From: Acanthosepion pharaonis
Taxonomy: Eukaryota; Mollusca; Cephalopoda; Sepiida; Sepiidae
Direction of reading: 5' to 3'
Assembly: GCA_903632075.3 (NCBI GenBank)
Contig: CAHIKZ030001784.1
Span: 20,001 to 84,000, forward strand
DNA length: 64,000 bases
This document shows positions 10,612 through 22,189 of this stretch, one piece after another; the first letter of the stretch is position 1, and each line of letters starts with the position of its first letter. Both the position numbers and the translations under genes were made by a program. Under the pieces are notes generated by a model. That model was not told the origin of the DNA and made no database searches. It saw only the letters and a list, made by a program, of their open reading frames with translations.

Positions 10612-10800
10612 TATTTATGGGTTAAAGTGCTCAATATCAGGGATAAAGCGTTTATGAATATACAAGTGAACATTGAGGTCAACATCCAATGGCGACAGTC
10701 TGTTTGATGCTTAAACGCAGTCGTCAGGTTTAAGCATGAAACCGACTGTCGCCTCTGACTGTTGACTTCAATGTTCATTTTTATATATAACACTTAAAAG
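10612..10800. mobile_element. Foldback family F1, best preserved copy
   Basis: Arms 10668-10716 and 10728-10776 are complementary at 42 of 49 positions around an 11-nt loop. Outer left block GTGCTCAATATCAGGGATAA is the diagnostic end of the family, seen also near 1614, 6080, 9662 and 15150. Non-coding MITE-like element. Confidence 0.75.
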
Positions 10801-11410
10801 TAACTGCTTTTAGAAAATTTGCAGTAAAAGCGCTCAATACTTAGAGCTTAAATAAAATATAAAAGACCTTAGCTACTTGAGTTCCTACCCTATACTCAAG
10901 GATCATCAGGCCGGGATATAATATCATAATTAAAAAATATATATATTAGCAGAAATCTGTGGTCAGTCAAAAACACTTACGAAAAAAGGGTAGTGAGTTG
11001 GTTGGCAAGAATCGCCTATTAGAGCGTTGGGTGGAAATGTTACCCATCGAGTGTTTACTTATGGAGCTAACATTTTTATAAAAATATTAAACAAATTCAG
11101 CAATTTTTTTTTATTTTATTTATTTATTTTTTTTTAAATTCTTTACAGTATGGAAAAACAAGTATATACATTGTAACAACAAGGACATAATTAAAAAGGA
11201 ATATAGAGTCCAATAACAGACATTTGGCAGTATGAAAAAAAGGAAATACCGTTTTAGTATTTTGGTTTTTTTTTTAATCTGAATATAAGACACACCGGTG
11301 TACAAGACGCACTCTTATTTTAAAGACAGTTTTGCCAAGTATCTAATGAAAACTGAATTACCAATTAGGCGATGACCGATATTAACTGCATTAAGCACTC
11401 TGATTGGCAA
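10801..11410. other. AT-rich DNA, no gene
   Basis: A further CGCTCAATACTTAGAGC block near 10830 is a diverged edge of the same repeat class. The remainder has no recognisable content beyond T-rich runs (11105-11135, 11268-11275). Confidence 0.3.
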
Positions 11411-11419
11411 TGTGCATTT

Positions 11420-11790
11420 CACTTTTGAAATCCATCTTTGTACACCGTGTTCCCTCAGGACGTATGCGATAATGGTTCTCCACAACTTCCTGTCCCTTGT
11501 AGCTCTTAATAAACTTTACACTCTGTTATTTCCCCTGAACCTTGTTGGCCATCCATTTACTCAACCTCACTAAGTATGTTATACGTTGTCTTCCTCTGTC
11601 CCGCTTGCCTTTATTCTGTCTTGTGAGTAACAGATTTCCCAAGCCTTCTTTCCTCATTATGTGCCCTAGAAACCTCAACTGTCTCTTCCTGATGTTAAGT
11701 ATGAGTTAACTTTTTGTTTTCTGCAAAAACTTCGTTGTTGCTCGCATGTTACACGGCATTCTCATACTATTGTTATAAAGAATTCCTTCG
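11420..11790 (-). pseudogene. Non-LTR retrotransposon (LINE) RT C-terminal remnant, family L1
   Basis: Minus-strand peptides read, in order, IRKRQLRFLGHIMRKEGLGN, then GKRDRGRQRITYLVRLSKWM, and, in another frame, a decayed RTIIAYVLREHG-type end. This is the C-terminal region downstream of the reverse transcriptase palm in one LINE family also found at 15.84, 22.78, 27.75 and 48.94 kb. Frame changes and stops show it is dead. I call the family L1 only as a local label, not the mammalian LINE-1. Confidence 0.7.
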
Positions 11791-11808
11791 AAGGGTACTA
11801 AACCCTTC

Positions 11809-11812
<4 letters not shown>

Positions 11813-11855
<43 letters not shown>
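11813..11855. repeat. (TA)n microsatellite
   Basis: Pure TA tract of about 43 bp. Confidence 0.9.
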
Positions 11856-11862
<7 letters not shown>

Positions 11863-12354
11863 CTTTGGTGTATAGAACGCAGTCATATTTTGCCATCAGT
11901 TTTTAAAGTAAAAATGTGCGTCTAATACATCGAAGAACATGGTAATAATAATAAAAGGGAATAAAAGAATGAATTGAACCTTTTGATATTCTTAAATTTA
12001 GTATATTTAAAATGTTATTAATCTTCATTTTTTCATTTTTCAAATGTTACCATTTTTTAACTATCATTTTGCATTTGGTGCTGTAAATGGCTTTATTTGA
12101 TCTAATTCTTTTTTTTTTTACCCTTTTCGAATGAATTAGATGCATGCTTTTCCCAAGAACATACTTGTAAAACTCCAGACGCTGTTATGTTCATATCACT
12201 CTAGTGTCATTCATTTGGAAAGGCATGAATGCACTTCCCCTTAAGCTATGCTGAACATAGGTGGTCAATCGAAAATCAACTCTGAATTCAAAACCACGGA
12301 AAGAGCAACGAGAACCCACTCCACTATCTTTTTCAAGAAGAGTCATAATAATTT

Positions 12355-12415
12355 AGATATTAAAAAGGGAAGGTGTGGAGAGCCGTAGTCGCCTACTCTA
12401 TGAAAGAACATGACA
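12355..12415 (+). pseudogene. LINE family L1 extreme C-terminal remnant
   Basis: The plus frame reads GKVWRAVVAYSMKEHDI, matching the family ending of the RKLWRAMIAYVLKGHGT type found on the minus strand at 27.8 and 48.96 kb. Only about 20 codons remain. Confidence 0.5.
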
Positions 12416-12419
12416 TTTA

Positions 12420-13150
12420 AAAAAAAAACGCAATACATTTCAAATTCTGCAATTCAAGGCTAGAAAAAGCTTCCCTAATTTGTTTCCCCCATTTTAAATT
12501 TACATTTGCTAATTCAGCAAACGTGAGATGAATATTGAATTTCAAGAATTGATCGATTTGCCTAAAACGTGAAAAACACTTGATCTCCCGAAGAAACGTA
12601 AAGTTTCGTAAATCTAAGTTCACGATAACTGCTGACATTTTACTGTAAACGTTTACTGATAAGTGAAGTTAATGTCCCAAGACCTTTACTACGCAATATG
12701 CGACTTGCATAAATACATCGTCGTGTCAGCCAAAATTCAATATTTACTTAGCTTGATACAGCACGAAAACGAAAAATGGGTGTAGGAAGATGGTGTTGTA
12801 CCAAACGACCAACAATGAAGGGCTTTTAAATTCAACACTTGAAATCTTTCTTTTTAACTCTGTCGTGAACATCGACATCTGGCCCAAAATATTTCTCCCA
12901 CGAAGCTGGTAGTAAATTCAGTATCGCATTAACTTATTAAATATTGGCGTTGACCATAATGGAATTATTGTCTGTAGATTATAAATCGCACATCTGATAA
13001 GAGATCTTTTAATTTTCTTTTTTCTGTTTTAACACCCAAAGCAAGACGACAAAGCCACTAAGACATGATGGTCTCTTCTATTTTTCCTCTAAGTTTATGG
13101 CCCTTAATATCGGAATCTGAGATCTTTTACTCATATCTTAACCATTTCGT
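12420..13150. other. Mostly unassigned
   Basis: Near 13028-13075, ACCCAAAGCAAGACGACAAA followed by CACTAAGACATGATGG is a diverged copy of the LINE L2 3' end (see 13312). The rest shows nothing recognisable. Confidence 0.35.
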
Positions 13151-13159
13151 GATAAGTGA

Positions 13160-13248
13160 ATGTAAACAAACCTAACTGGAATTCGAATTCGGATCTACGA
13201 TTTCAAATTTCGAACCGCTATCCATTACACTACTCGCATATCCATTGA
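13160..13248 (-). mobile_element. tRNA-derived SINE head
   Basis: The minus strand gives TGCGAGTAGTGTAATGGATA (box A) and, about 30 nt later, a box B-like CCGAATTCGAATTCC. It resembles the tRNA-like half of the 5S-tRNA chimera at 6.6 kb but lacks a 5S part. Truncated soon after the head. Confidence 0.5.
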
Positions 13249-13311
13249 TTTTTTAACGAACCGACTATTTTTCATTCGCGGACGCTCGTGTTCACACACT
13301 CAAACATTTAA

Positions 13312-13545
13312 ACATTTTACCCAAAGCAAAGCGACAAAGCCATTAAGACGCAAGCGGTTACTGAGAGTGAAATAGTCCCGGGAGAAATCATTATTAAGGA
13401 GAGAAGACAAAAGGACAGGATTCAAGGAGATAGAATGACACTGCATTTAAATTGTTCGAATTCAAAGTTGAATGGAAAGCAAGAAGCCGGAATAGAGTTC
13501 TACAAACGTGAAGTGCAGGAGAAGTTGTTACCAGACATAGATTCA
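13312..13545 (-). pseudogene. LINE family L2 3' end
   Basis: The nucleotide order matches the 3' end of the LINE at 54060-54260: a GCGACAAAGCCATTAAGACG block, GAAGACAAAAGGACAGGATT, ACACTGCATTTAAATTGTTC, and GAATAGAGTTCTACAAACGTG. The minus-strand translation retains CRTLFRLL where the better copy has a CRLWNSLP-type motif. Partial, frameshifted copies also lie at 13028-13075 and 16705-16860. Confidence 0.6.
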
Positions 13546-13811
13546 TTTCAGCTGTAAAATACAATATAATATACTTAAAACATTTTGCCGTCAACATAAA
13601 TTAAAATTCAATTTTTTTTTTTTTTAAGGATGTTAGGATGTGACATATTCTAATCTGAAATTGTCCGGCACAATACACGTAATCGAACATTTCAAATTAA
13701 ATTGATGTCAATAACGTTTTTTTTATTTTAAACTGATAGATTTTAAACAATTGGAGAAGCCCCTGATGAGTTAATGCAGAAATTCAATTTATTTATGTGT
13801 GTATATATATA

Positions 13812-14190
13812 TAAAAGTGGATTAGTGGTTCCAACTGAAAAGTATGTAACTTCTGGTCAAACGTTTTTTGGTTGTAATGTGGATTTATCTACAAAAAAAA
13901 TTTGCTTTGTTTTACATAATTGCCATATCGAGTTAAATATTTCTCGATATATACAAAAGAAAAAATTAATTATTTTTAATAATATGAAAAAGAGAAAAGA
14001 AAAAATTAATTTTTTTATTGAAGACGAAGACCTGAAGACCAGAAAGACCAGAAACACGTGTAGTAAAATTATGTAAAACAAAGCATAATATTTTTTCTAA
14101 ATAAATCCACATTACAACCAAAAACGTTTGCGGCACCTCTCTTCTCTTCTTTAATATACATACTTTTCTCTCGTTGGAACCACTACAACA
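13812..14190. mobile_element. Large inverted repeat (foldback element F3)
   Basis: Left arm 13815-13921 includes GTGGTTCCAAC, AAAAGTATGTA, ACGTTTTTTGGTTGTAATGT, GGATTTATCTA and GCTTTGTTTTACATAATT. The right arm 14068-14190 carries the reverse complements in reverse order (TTATGTAAAACAAAGC, ACATTACAACCAAAAACGTT, TACATACTTTTCTC, GTTGGAACCACTAC). The 140-bp centre is A-rich. (TA)n sequences flank both ends. The open frames here come from the palindrome and are not genes. Confidence 0.7.
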
Positions 14191-14193
14191 TTT

Positions 14194-14199
<6 letters not shown>

Positions 14200-14251
<52 letters not shown>

Positions 14252-15046
14252 TTTATAAATATCAACATAATTACCAAAATTGTTGTATCAATATATTTAT
14301 TTGTGTTTATATATATATTTTTTTAAATATTCCTATTACAAAACAAAAAAAACGTGTTTATAAGTATGGTCCATATTTGATTCTTTTTAATGTGAAAAAT
14401 AGAATATATTCGGCCAAATATTTATATATAGGCAGTTAATAAAAAAAGAATTCTCACTTTCGGAACTAAAAAATGGTCAGAAAGATTTGGGGTATATATT
14501 CAAAAAAATAAAAATGGTTGCGGTGAACAATTTGTTTATATATATCAAATTTCATTCGGGACGAAAATTTATTGAATATATACAATATATTTTGGTTTAT
14601 ATGTTAATCTTTTAAATTTATTTGTTTATTCAAATTAATCCCTATTGAAAAAAAAAAAACTTGTTGCATTGAACTACAACTTGTTTTTTGACGACTTTAA
14701 AGGGTTTTTTAAAATATTTAATGATTTAACAATAAGCTTTTTAAGACTTATTAAACTATGGAATTTATTTATTTATCTATTTTTTTTTGTTTTTTGTTTT
14801 TTTTTTAAATTTTTTAAATCGGAACATTATTGATGTCAGCAAAACCAATTTCCATCCTTTAAAATTGATTTATTTGAAAATTTAATTTTGTGTAATTTTG
14901 TTTTTTTCCACTTAAAAAAATTTTGCCTCGTTTTTTTAAAACCATTTTTTTATATAAACCATAGGCAGGAGTTATTTTTTTACCGACATCAACAAATTTT
15001 AAAAAAAAATTAGCATAAAAACAAAAAATAATATATAAACTATGGA

Positions 15047-15080
<34 letters not shown>

Positions 15081-15206
15081 GTTTTAGAAAAGAAACTTAG
15101 AGGCTCTAAGAGTTGACTTCTGTTCACTTTTATATTACAAGAAATCTATCTCTAATATTGAGCACTTTATCCCATAAATATTCACATCTTAAAGACTATA
15201 TTTCTT

Positions 15207-15238
<32 letters not shown>
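14200..15238. repeat. (TA)n microsatellites (14200-14244, 15052-15080, 15212-15238) in T-rich DNA
   Basis: Three TA tracts. Between the last two (15090-15185) a right arm of foldback family F1 is present (AGAGTTGACTTCTGTTCACT, then TCTAATATTGAGCACTTTAT). The 14250-15050 stretch is poly-A/T-rich and holds no recognisable gene. Confidence 0.85.
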
Positions 15239-15242
<4 letters not shown>

Positions 15243-15844
15243 ATCCATAGACAGATTGTTTATGCTGTATCACATGTCACCAGTATGGCTAGACGTCCAG
15301 TTGCCCATAGCCCCTGAAACGGTGCAACATTCTCTCCTGATGACCCCAGTTTAAATATAAATTTTGATCGGAACACATCAAAATTTTAGTGAAATCAGAT
15401 GCCGTGCTTATATAAATGGAAGTGTCATTTGCATGAGGAGCATTACACATTCATTACTTTCAAAAGGTGAGTTTTATTACTTTCAGTAATTTCCTTAAAT
15501 ATATATATTATAATATATATATATATATAAATAGCGAGAAACATTAAAAACAAGACATAATGACATTAAAATAAATTTCGGTGTATCTTCCCCATATCGT
15601 TTTTGTTAAAAAAATTTTTCAAAGACTGTGGCTTACCAGTATCTGACCAAATGACCGAAGTTCCGATGTATAATATTTAAACACCGTCTTGGTAGTGCCG
15701 AGAGACCCTCTCAGAACTCTTTCGCACAATCTCTCTGCAAGTCATGATGTGCCTGAGTAAATGATTCGCAGCTGAAAGTTAAAACGCTGAATATGGTCTC
15801 CTTTTCAAAGTACAGTAAAACCAATGAAAACACAAGAAACAAAC

Positions 15845-16205
15845 CTTTTGTCTGATTTTTTTTCCCTCTGCCTGAAGCAAAAGTCTACAACACGCAGACC
15901 ACCGAATAAGGACAGTAAATCCATTCTGTGATCTCGTTTGGACTTTGGTAAACACTTTCTGGACAACCTCTTCCTAGATAAACAACAAACTAGGAACAAC
16001 AAAACTTTTGGTTCTACAGAAGGATACTTAGAATACCATGGACTGAACATGTAAGCATCGACGAAATTGTAGAGAAAGTTTTCAAAACTTATATTTACCA
16101 TCAGAAAGAGACTCTTACAATTTCTCGGTCACATAATGAGAAAAGAGGGCTTAGAAAATTCGACACTCACAGAGACAAGAAGGACAAAGGAAAACAGCGC
16201 ATAAC
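15845..16205 (+). pseudogene. LINE family L1 RT C-terminal region
   Basis: The plus-strand frame at about 15983-16050 reads FWFYRRILRIPWTEHVSIDE, a diagnostic segment of this LINE family, just downstream of the reverse transcriptase domain. A second frame continues RKRLLQFLGHIMRKEGLENS and then a lysine-rich stretch where GKRDRG is expected. At least one frameshift and upstream stop codons make it a pseudogene. A tRNA-derived SINE follows within about 10 bp, in the same orientation. Confidence 0.75.
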
Positions 16206-16213
16206 CTACACTT

Positions 16214-16335
16214 TGGCGTGGTGTAATGGTTAACGAGCTTGTCTCACTAGAAGAATTACAACTAAGTATTGAGTTCGATCCTCAGTGGATGCCCCATACA
16301 TTCGGCCTTGTGCCATATCTAAGCTACGCTTAGAA
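16214..16335 (+). mobile_element. tRNA-derived SINE family A, copy 1
   Basis: Box A GGCGTGGTGTAATGGTTAAC and box B GAGTTCGATCCTC are spaced about 50 bp apart, as in a tRNA. The body reads CCCCATACATTCGGCCTTGT, then GCCATATCTAAGCTACGCTT. Polymerase III internal promoter boxes are intact by eye. Related copies lie at 16350, 28273, 53532 and 53640. Confidence 0.75.
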
Positions 16336-16349
16336 ATTCATTAGGACAC

Positions 16350-16446
16350 CTGAATGTGGTTTAATGGTTAGCGAGCTTGCTATAACGATTATGACGAGTA
16401 CTCCATACTTTCAGATTTGGGCCACATCTAAGTTACACTTAGAAAA
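16350..16446 (+). mobile_element. tRNA-derived SINE family A, copy 2 (truncated)
   Basis: Tandem partial copy: ATGTGGTTTAATGGTTAGCG (box A) runs via a deletion of the box B segment straight into ACTCCATACTTTCAG and GGGCCACATCTAAGTTACAC. The loss of box B would remove the normal TFIIIC contact. Confidence 0.65.
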
Positions 16447-16449
16447 CCA

Positions 16450-18140
16450 GCATAACTTTCCTAACGAGCTTGTATAAATGCTTGGCAGAACAGGGATTAG
16501 GAGAGATCCCCCCTCCAAAAAAAAATCGAAATGGTCAGCAATGTCCTGAATACCACAGAATTGTCAATATAACGAATTTTAAAAAATAAGAATTAAATTA
16601 TTATTATTAATAATAATAACAATAATAATAATCAGGGTGTCTTTTCCGACAGGTGTAACGTTCAATAAAACGTTTGGAGTAATAAATAATTTTTAATCAT
16701 TTTATACCAAGCAATACGATGAAGTCACTAAGACGCAAAGGGTTATTGAGTATGAAATAATGAGAAAAAGAATTAGAACAAATAAATGAACAGGAATTAA
16801 GAAAACAAAAGATAGAGATTAGCATTGCATTTTATTTTTGATATTGAAAGTTGATTTTTTAAAAATTAGCACTTTGATGAGAGTTCTTTTAGAGAAGTGC
16901 GAGATCCTTCTGTTATCAAAGAACTAATTTTTTAGATCATTTTCACTGCAAAATTTTTTGACCTAACTGCCAATCTAGTACGGCGTTGAGGAGAATTAGT
17001 CATTCTACAAAAATATCTCACTAGAACAAAAAGAAAATTTTGTTAATTTGTTTTTTACTATTTAAAAATTTTTCAAAAAATTGTCCTTAAAATATACATA
17101 AATGAAATTGTATTTTATGATTTTTCAATTTTTGATTTACTAACTTGTTTTTAGTTTTTATATACACAATTTAATCGGGGCTTTTTTTTTAATACGCTCA
17201 CTAAATTTCAGTTGATTATTTTGTCTTTTCGTTTTGAAAATTTAATTTCATTGTTTAAACCTTGAAATTTTTAAATCATTAAAAATGGTTTTATATATTT
17301 ATAAAAACAATAATTAAAAGAGCTTTAATTAAAAAGAAAGGAATTAAAATTAGAGTTTTTTTTAACGGCCATCAGATGAAATAAAATTATATTTATTTTT
17401 TGCCAAAAAAATAATAAAATATGAGATTCATGACATAAGTTATGTTGTTTTCAATGCTATAAATATTCATATTTTGAAAATAATTAACTTATGCATTTTT
17501 ATGGTTTTACATCAATTGAAATTAAAAATAAACAAAGAAGTTAAATTTTACTTTTTTTTTGAAAGTTGTTTTTTCATCTGATTCTTAATGAAATTTTTTT
17601 TTATTATTTCCAATTTTTCAAAACTTTTTTGCCATTTGATATATGTTTTTTCATTTAATCCTGAAAATTTTAATCCATTGTTCTCCCAGTTTTTATAAAT
17701 ATCTACTACTCATTTTTTTTTTAAATTGTTTTCATATTTCATTTTTTTTAAAATTATTAAAATTTTATTTTTTAATATTCAAAAAGTTATAAACTTATAA
17801 TTTTATTTTTGCTTTTTTATGTTTAGGAAAAAATGATAAAATATGAAAAAGAAAAAACAGAAAAAATAATTTTTAATTCTGGAAAATAAGAAAAATTTGA
17901 GATCTATTAAACTTTTCCTTAAGGAACAAATTTCTACCAGTTTTCATTCTTTCTTTTTTGAAAAAATAATAAAAAACATCAGAATAGTGTTCAATAAAGG
18001 ACAATTTCTTTTATTATAAAGAATTTCTAAAAGCTCTTTGGAAGCATTTTCTTTTTTTTTTTTGAGATGATGACGTTATTCCTTTTTTTAATTTAGGTAA
18101 TTTCGGTTTCTTTAAGAAAATTTTTATAAAAAAATTAAAA
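16450..18140. other. AT-rich desert
   Basis: Includes an (AAT)n patch (16600-16632) and a LINE L2 3' remnant (16705-16860, minus strand: ATGAAGTCACTAAGACGCAA, then AGCATTGCATTTTA). After 16.9 kb the sequence is T/A homopolymer-rich with stop codons in every frame. No gene is seen. Confidence 0.5.
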
Positions 18141-18149
18141 AGATTTTTT

Positions 18150-20260
18150 TTTCTTTCTGTTTAGCAATCTTTGGGTTTTCTTTCAATTTTTTTTCTTTTT
18201 TCCTTTTTTCGTTTTCTTTCTCTGTTCAGTTTTTTCTGACGTGGTGTTTCTAATTTCATACATGATATTTGGCCAATTTCAAACAATCTTTTTTTTTCAT
18301 TTATATAAGAATTATTATTCTTTCTTTTCTTCTTTTTTTGATCTTGAAAAAGTTTTTTTTTTCTCTTCTCTCAAGGCCTTTATTTTTTTTCTCTAAAAAT
18401 ACCTTTTTTTTTTCTCTGGATTCAATGAATTTTATTCTTTTTGTTGTTTTTTGAAATCTTTATTTTTTCTTCCCATTTTATTTTTTCCCATCTCTATTGC
18501 CATCCCCAGTCTTTTTTCTCTCCCCAGAATTTTTTTCTTTCTTTTTTCAACCCGCTTAGAATCGTTTTTATTTTTTACTTTTTCAAAATGTACAATCTTC
18601 TTATTCTCTCCAAAATTTTTTTTCTCTTTCTCTAACTTCTTGTTTTTTTCCTCTCTCTCTTTATCTTTCTTTGTCTTTTATTCTCTCTTTCTCTTTATCA
18701 ATGACTTTTTTCTTTCTTTTCTTTATCTTTTCTTTTCTCCTGTATTCTCTCTCTATATTTCTCTCTTTCTTTCTCTTTTTCTTTTTTTTATTTTTTAATT
18801 TTCATTTTCGTTATTTCTCTATTTTCCATTTTTTTTTCTTTTTTCATTCACTGTCATTTTCCTCTCTAGGAATCCATTAATTTTTTTTCTTTCTTTTTCC
18901 TCTCTTTTTCTTTTTTGATTTTTCTTTCTACATTTTCTCTCTTTTTTTTTTCTATTTTCCTAACTTTTTTTATTTTATTTTTCTTTTCCTTCTTTTATTT
19001 TCTCTCTTTTTTTTCGATTATGAATCCTTTTTTTTTTTCATATCTTTCTTTCTCTTTTCTTTTTTTTCTTCTAGAGTTTATCTTTTATCTTTTTTTTTTT
19101 CCTTTCTTCATCTTTCTTCTCTTTTCTTTCTTCATTTTCTTTTTCTTCCATTTTTTTTCTCTTTTTTTCTTTTCGACATTTTCCTTTTCTTTTTTTTCTC
19201 TCTTTTTCTTTTTTCTTTCTTTCTTTCATTTTTTCTTCTTTCTTTCTTTTTCATTTTTTCTTTCTCTTTCTTTCTTTTCTTCTTTCTTTCTTTCTTTCTT
19301 TCTTTCTTTTCTTTTTTTCTTTTCTTTCGTTTTCTTTCCTTGTTTTTTTTCTTTTTTTTTTCTTTCTTTCTTTCTTTCTTTTCTTTCTAAATCTTTCTTT
19401 CTTTCTTTCTTTTTTTCTTTCTTTTTCTTTCTTTTTTTTCTTTTTTTTCTTTCTTTTTTTTTGGTTTCTCTTTTTTTAAGACAATTCTCTTTTTTTCTTT
19501 TTCTTTCTCTCTTTTTGGGGACTTTTTTTTTTCTTTCTTTTTTTCTTTTTTCTTTCTCTTTTTTCTTTCTCTTTTTTCCTTTCTTTCTTTCTTTTCTTTT
19601 TATTTTTTCTCTTTTTCTTTCTTTTTTTATTTTTTTAATTTTCTTTTTTTTTCTTGAATAAACTTTTTTCTCTTTTGGTTTTCTTTTATTTTTCTTTGGT
19701 TTCTTTCTTTCTTTCTTTCTTTTTCTTTTCCTTTCTTTTCCTTTCTTTTTTTTTTCTTTTCTTTCTTTCTTTCTTTTTTTTTGTTTTCTCTCCTTTCTTC
19801 ATTTTCTTTTTCTTTTCTTTCTTTCTTTTTTTCTTTCTTTCGTTTCTCTCTCTTTTTTTTTTTTTTTTTCTCGATATTCTTTTTTTTTTCTTTTTTCAAT
19901 CTTTTTTTCTTCCTTCTTTCTTTCTCTCTCTTTTTTTTTCTTTTTTTCCTTCTTTGATTCTTTCTTTTTGTTTTCTTTTTTTTCTCAAAAGGATTTCTAA
20001 TTTTTAAGAAAATATTTTTTTTAATTTGTTTTTTTTCTTTAACTTTTTTTTTTTATTTTATTTCTCCTTTTTTTTTTCTTTCTTCAACTTCTTTTTCTCT
20101 TCTTTTTTGCCTTCATTTTTCTTCCTCTTTTTTTTTTTTATCTTCTTTTTTTCTTTCTTTTTTTTTTTTCTCTTTATTTCTTTTCTTTCTTACTTTTTTT
20201 TTCTCTTTCTCTTTTTTTTCTCATTCATTACCTTTTTTTAATTTTATATTTCTTTCCTAT
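18150..20260. repeat. About 2.1-kb polypyrimidine (CTTT-rich) tract
   Basis: The plus strand is almost purely C and T, dominated by TTTC/TTTCTT units with occasional CTCT; purines are rare between about 18600 and 20200. Long frames reading F, S and L on this strand, and K, E and R on the other, are composition artefacts: no motif, no complexity. The extreme strand asymmetry could favour triplex (H-DNA) structure, as is known for long mirror polypyrimidine tracts. Confidence 0.95.
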
Positions 20261-21825
20261 TTTATCTTCTTACAAACCTTTTTTTTTTTTTTGATTTTCC
20301 CTTTTTAAATTGTTTTAGTTGTTCTCTTCAAATTTTTCTCAATTTGTTTTTCTCTTGATCTTTGTCTGAAATTTTCATCTTTTCTTTTTTTTTCTTTTTT
20401 CTGATTTTCTTTCCAAAAGTTTCTTTTTCCCTCTTTTTCTCAATTTGGTAAAATTAACCAATTTTTCTTTGGTTTTAAGGGCATTTTTCTTTGAATATAA
20501 AGGAAAATTCATTTATCTTAAAAAAATTTTTAATTCGCATTCTTTTTAGCAATGCTAACCTTAATTCTTAACCACTGACAATTCATTTCTTTCTCATTTT
20601 TCAAACATTCCTCGTCGTATCTTTTATATAATTCAGTTAAATTAGACATATCAATAGACCTATTCTGTCCGTATCAATCGTTTTAATTTCTTGTCACTGA
20701 TAACTTTTCTTTTTAAAGAGTTTCAAACACAAATTCCATGGCGAAATTTGTTAAGACCAACTTTAGTTTAAATAAAAAAAAAAAAAATAAACGAGAAATT
20801 GCTGTGTAATCAATTATTTTTCCTCCATCGTCCAAAATATTTTGTCAATGCAAAGAATAATGAAAATGCAATAAAGGTTTCATATTAAAGTGTACTCGAG
20901 TAACGATAGAAAAATAGGAGCCGTTACTTTAAATGGGGTCTGGAATTTGTCTTATTTTTATTTCCTTCTTACCGACAGAATATTCTACATCAATAAATAG
21001 GTCAAGATACGAATTAGATTTTGATGTCTTTTATTAAAAGGGATAACACGGGAAGAATTTAGTACTGTGTGTGTGTGTGTGTGTGTTTTCTGTACATGTG
21101 TGTGTGTGTGTGTGTTTTTGATTGTTTTATTTGAGATTTGAGTATATGTGTACCTTTAAAGTGAGTGTTTGGTATTTGTGTGTGTTTGTTTTTTGGGTTT
21201 TTTTTTTTTTGTGTGTGCGCGTTTGGGATGTTTTTGTGTTTCGCAATTTTTAATATTTATTATTTGCAACTTCTTGAATAATTTTACTTAAAAAAAAACA
21301 AATCCTGTCCGATCTTCAGATTACTAGGCTAGAACTGATTGCATGCATAAACGTTTCAAGTTGGTAACAAGATATGTGTTTCAAGTGGAAAAACTGCTCC
21401 AACGAGAAAGTGTTTAAAATTTCATAGCAGCAATTTATGTCGTCGTTGTTTGTTTGTTAGCTGTAATAACAAGAAGGCGGAAGTCTTTGTTACTTAGGCG
21501 TGGTGTACGGGAAAGAAGTACTAGATCTATTGTACAAAACAAGTTTCTTTTAACCTCACGAGGGTGATACTCGCCACATGACGACAACGAATATGTAATC
21601 TTCAGGGACCACTCTTTAACTAATTCTTTTTTTCAGATTGTATAAGATGCGTTTTTAAAATTTCTCGGTCTAACAAAGAAGGAATTAAAATGAAAAATTG
21701 TAATATTCACTCAAAAGCGAGTCGAAATATTGTCAGACCTCCTTCGCAGTTGAAAATTTCGCATACGTTTCTATAGAATATTTTTTATTTATTTATTTTT
21801 TTATTTTATTTTTTTTTGGAGGGGG
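20260..21825. other. No recognisable gene; (GT)n tracts
   Basis: T-rich DNA leads into (GT)n stretches at 21068-21086 and 21098-21114 and a GTGTTTG-rich zone to 21240. No repeat family or coding motif was recognised. Confidence 0.4.
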
Positions 21826-21829
21826 GTAT

Positions 21830-22068
21830 TGTCTTCGTCGTTAATACGTTTCGGCCTTCCTCAGGGATATGACGATCTGCGTAACCTAATTATTTAATCT
21901 ACGGGGATATCCTGTTCTCGTTCCTCTGCTCATGTCTCGAGATATCGTCAAGATTTTATTTTTATTTATTGTTCGCCCGTTTCCACGCTGCCCGATCTAG
22001 GGATTGAACTCGCAGCCACTATGTCACCAAGGCTTTTAAGCACTAGGCCATTATCTCAGAGCACAATT
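21830..22068 (-). mobile_element. tRNA-headed SINE, second subfamily
   Basis: Minus strand: box A region GATAATGGCCTAGTGCTTAA, box B GCGAGTTCAATCCC, then body ACGGGCGAACAATAAATAAA, CCCCGTAGATTAAATAATT and 3' domain CCCTGAGGAAGGCCGAAACG. The last block is the counterpart of the Ceph-type central domain, but the stem II loop is collapsed to AGGCC. The complete head makes this one of the better-preserved SINEs here. Confidence 0.7.
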
Positions 22069-22189
22069 TTCTGTAGTGAAATTTGGGCTTTAAACCTAAC
22101 CTAGTTGCTGATTAAGCTGCAACTGCTGTTGCTGACTGTCATGTTTTGATTACTGCTGCTGTCAGAAGATACCCCTAGACATAAGTGCA

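Noticed and set aside
18915..19661. 248-residue open frame rich in F, S and L
   Set aside because: Composition of the polypyrimidine tract; no motif, and the opposite strand is equally open.
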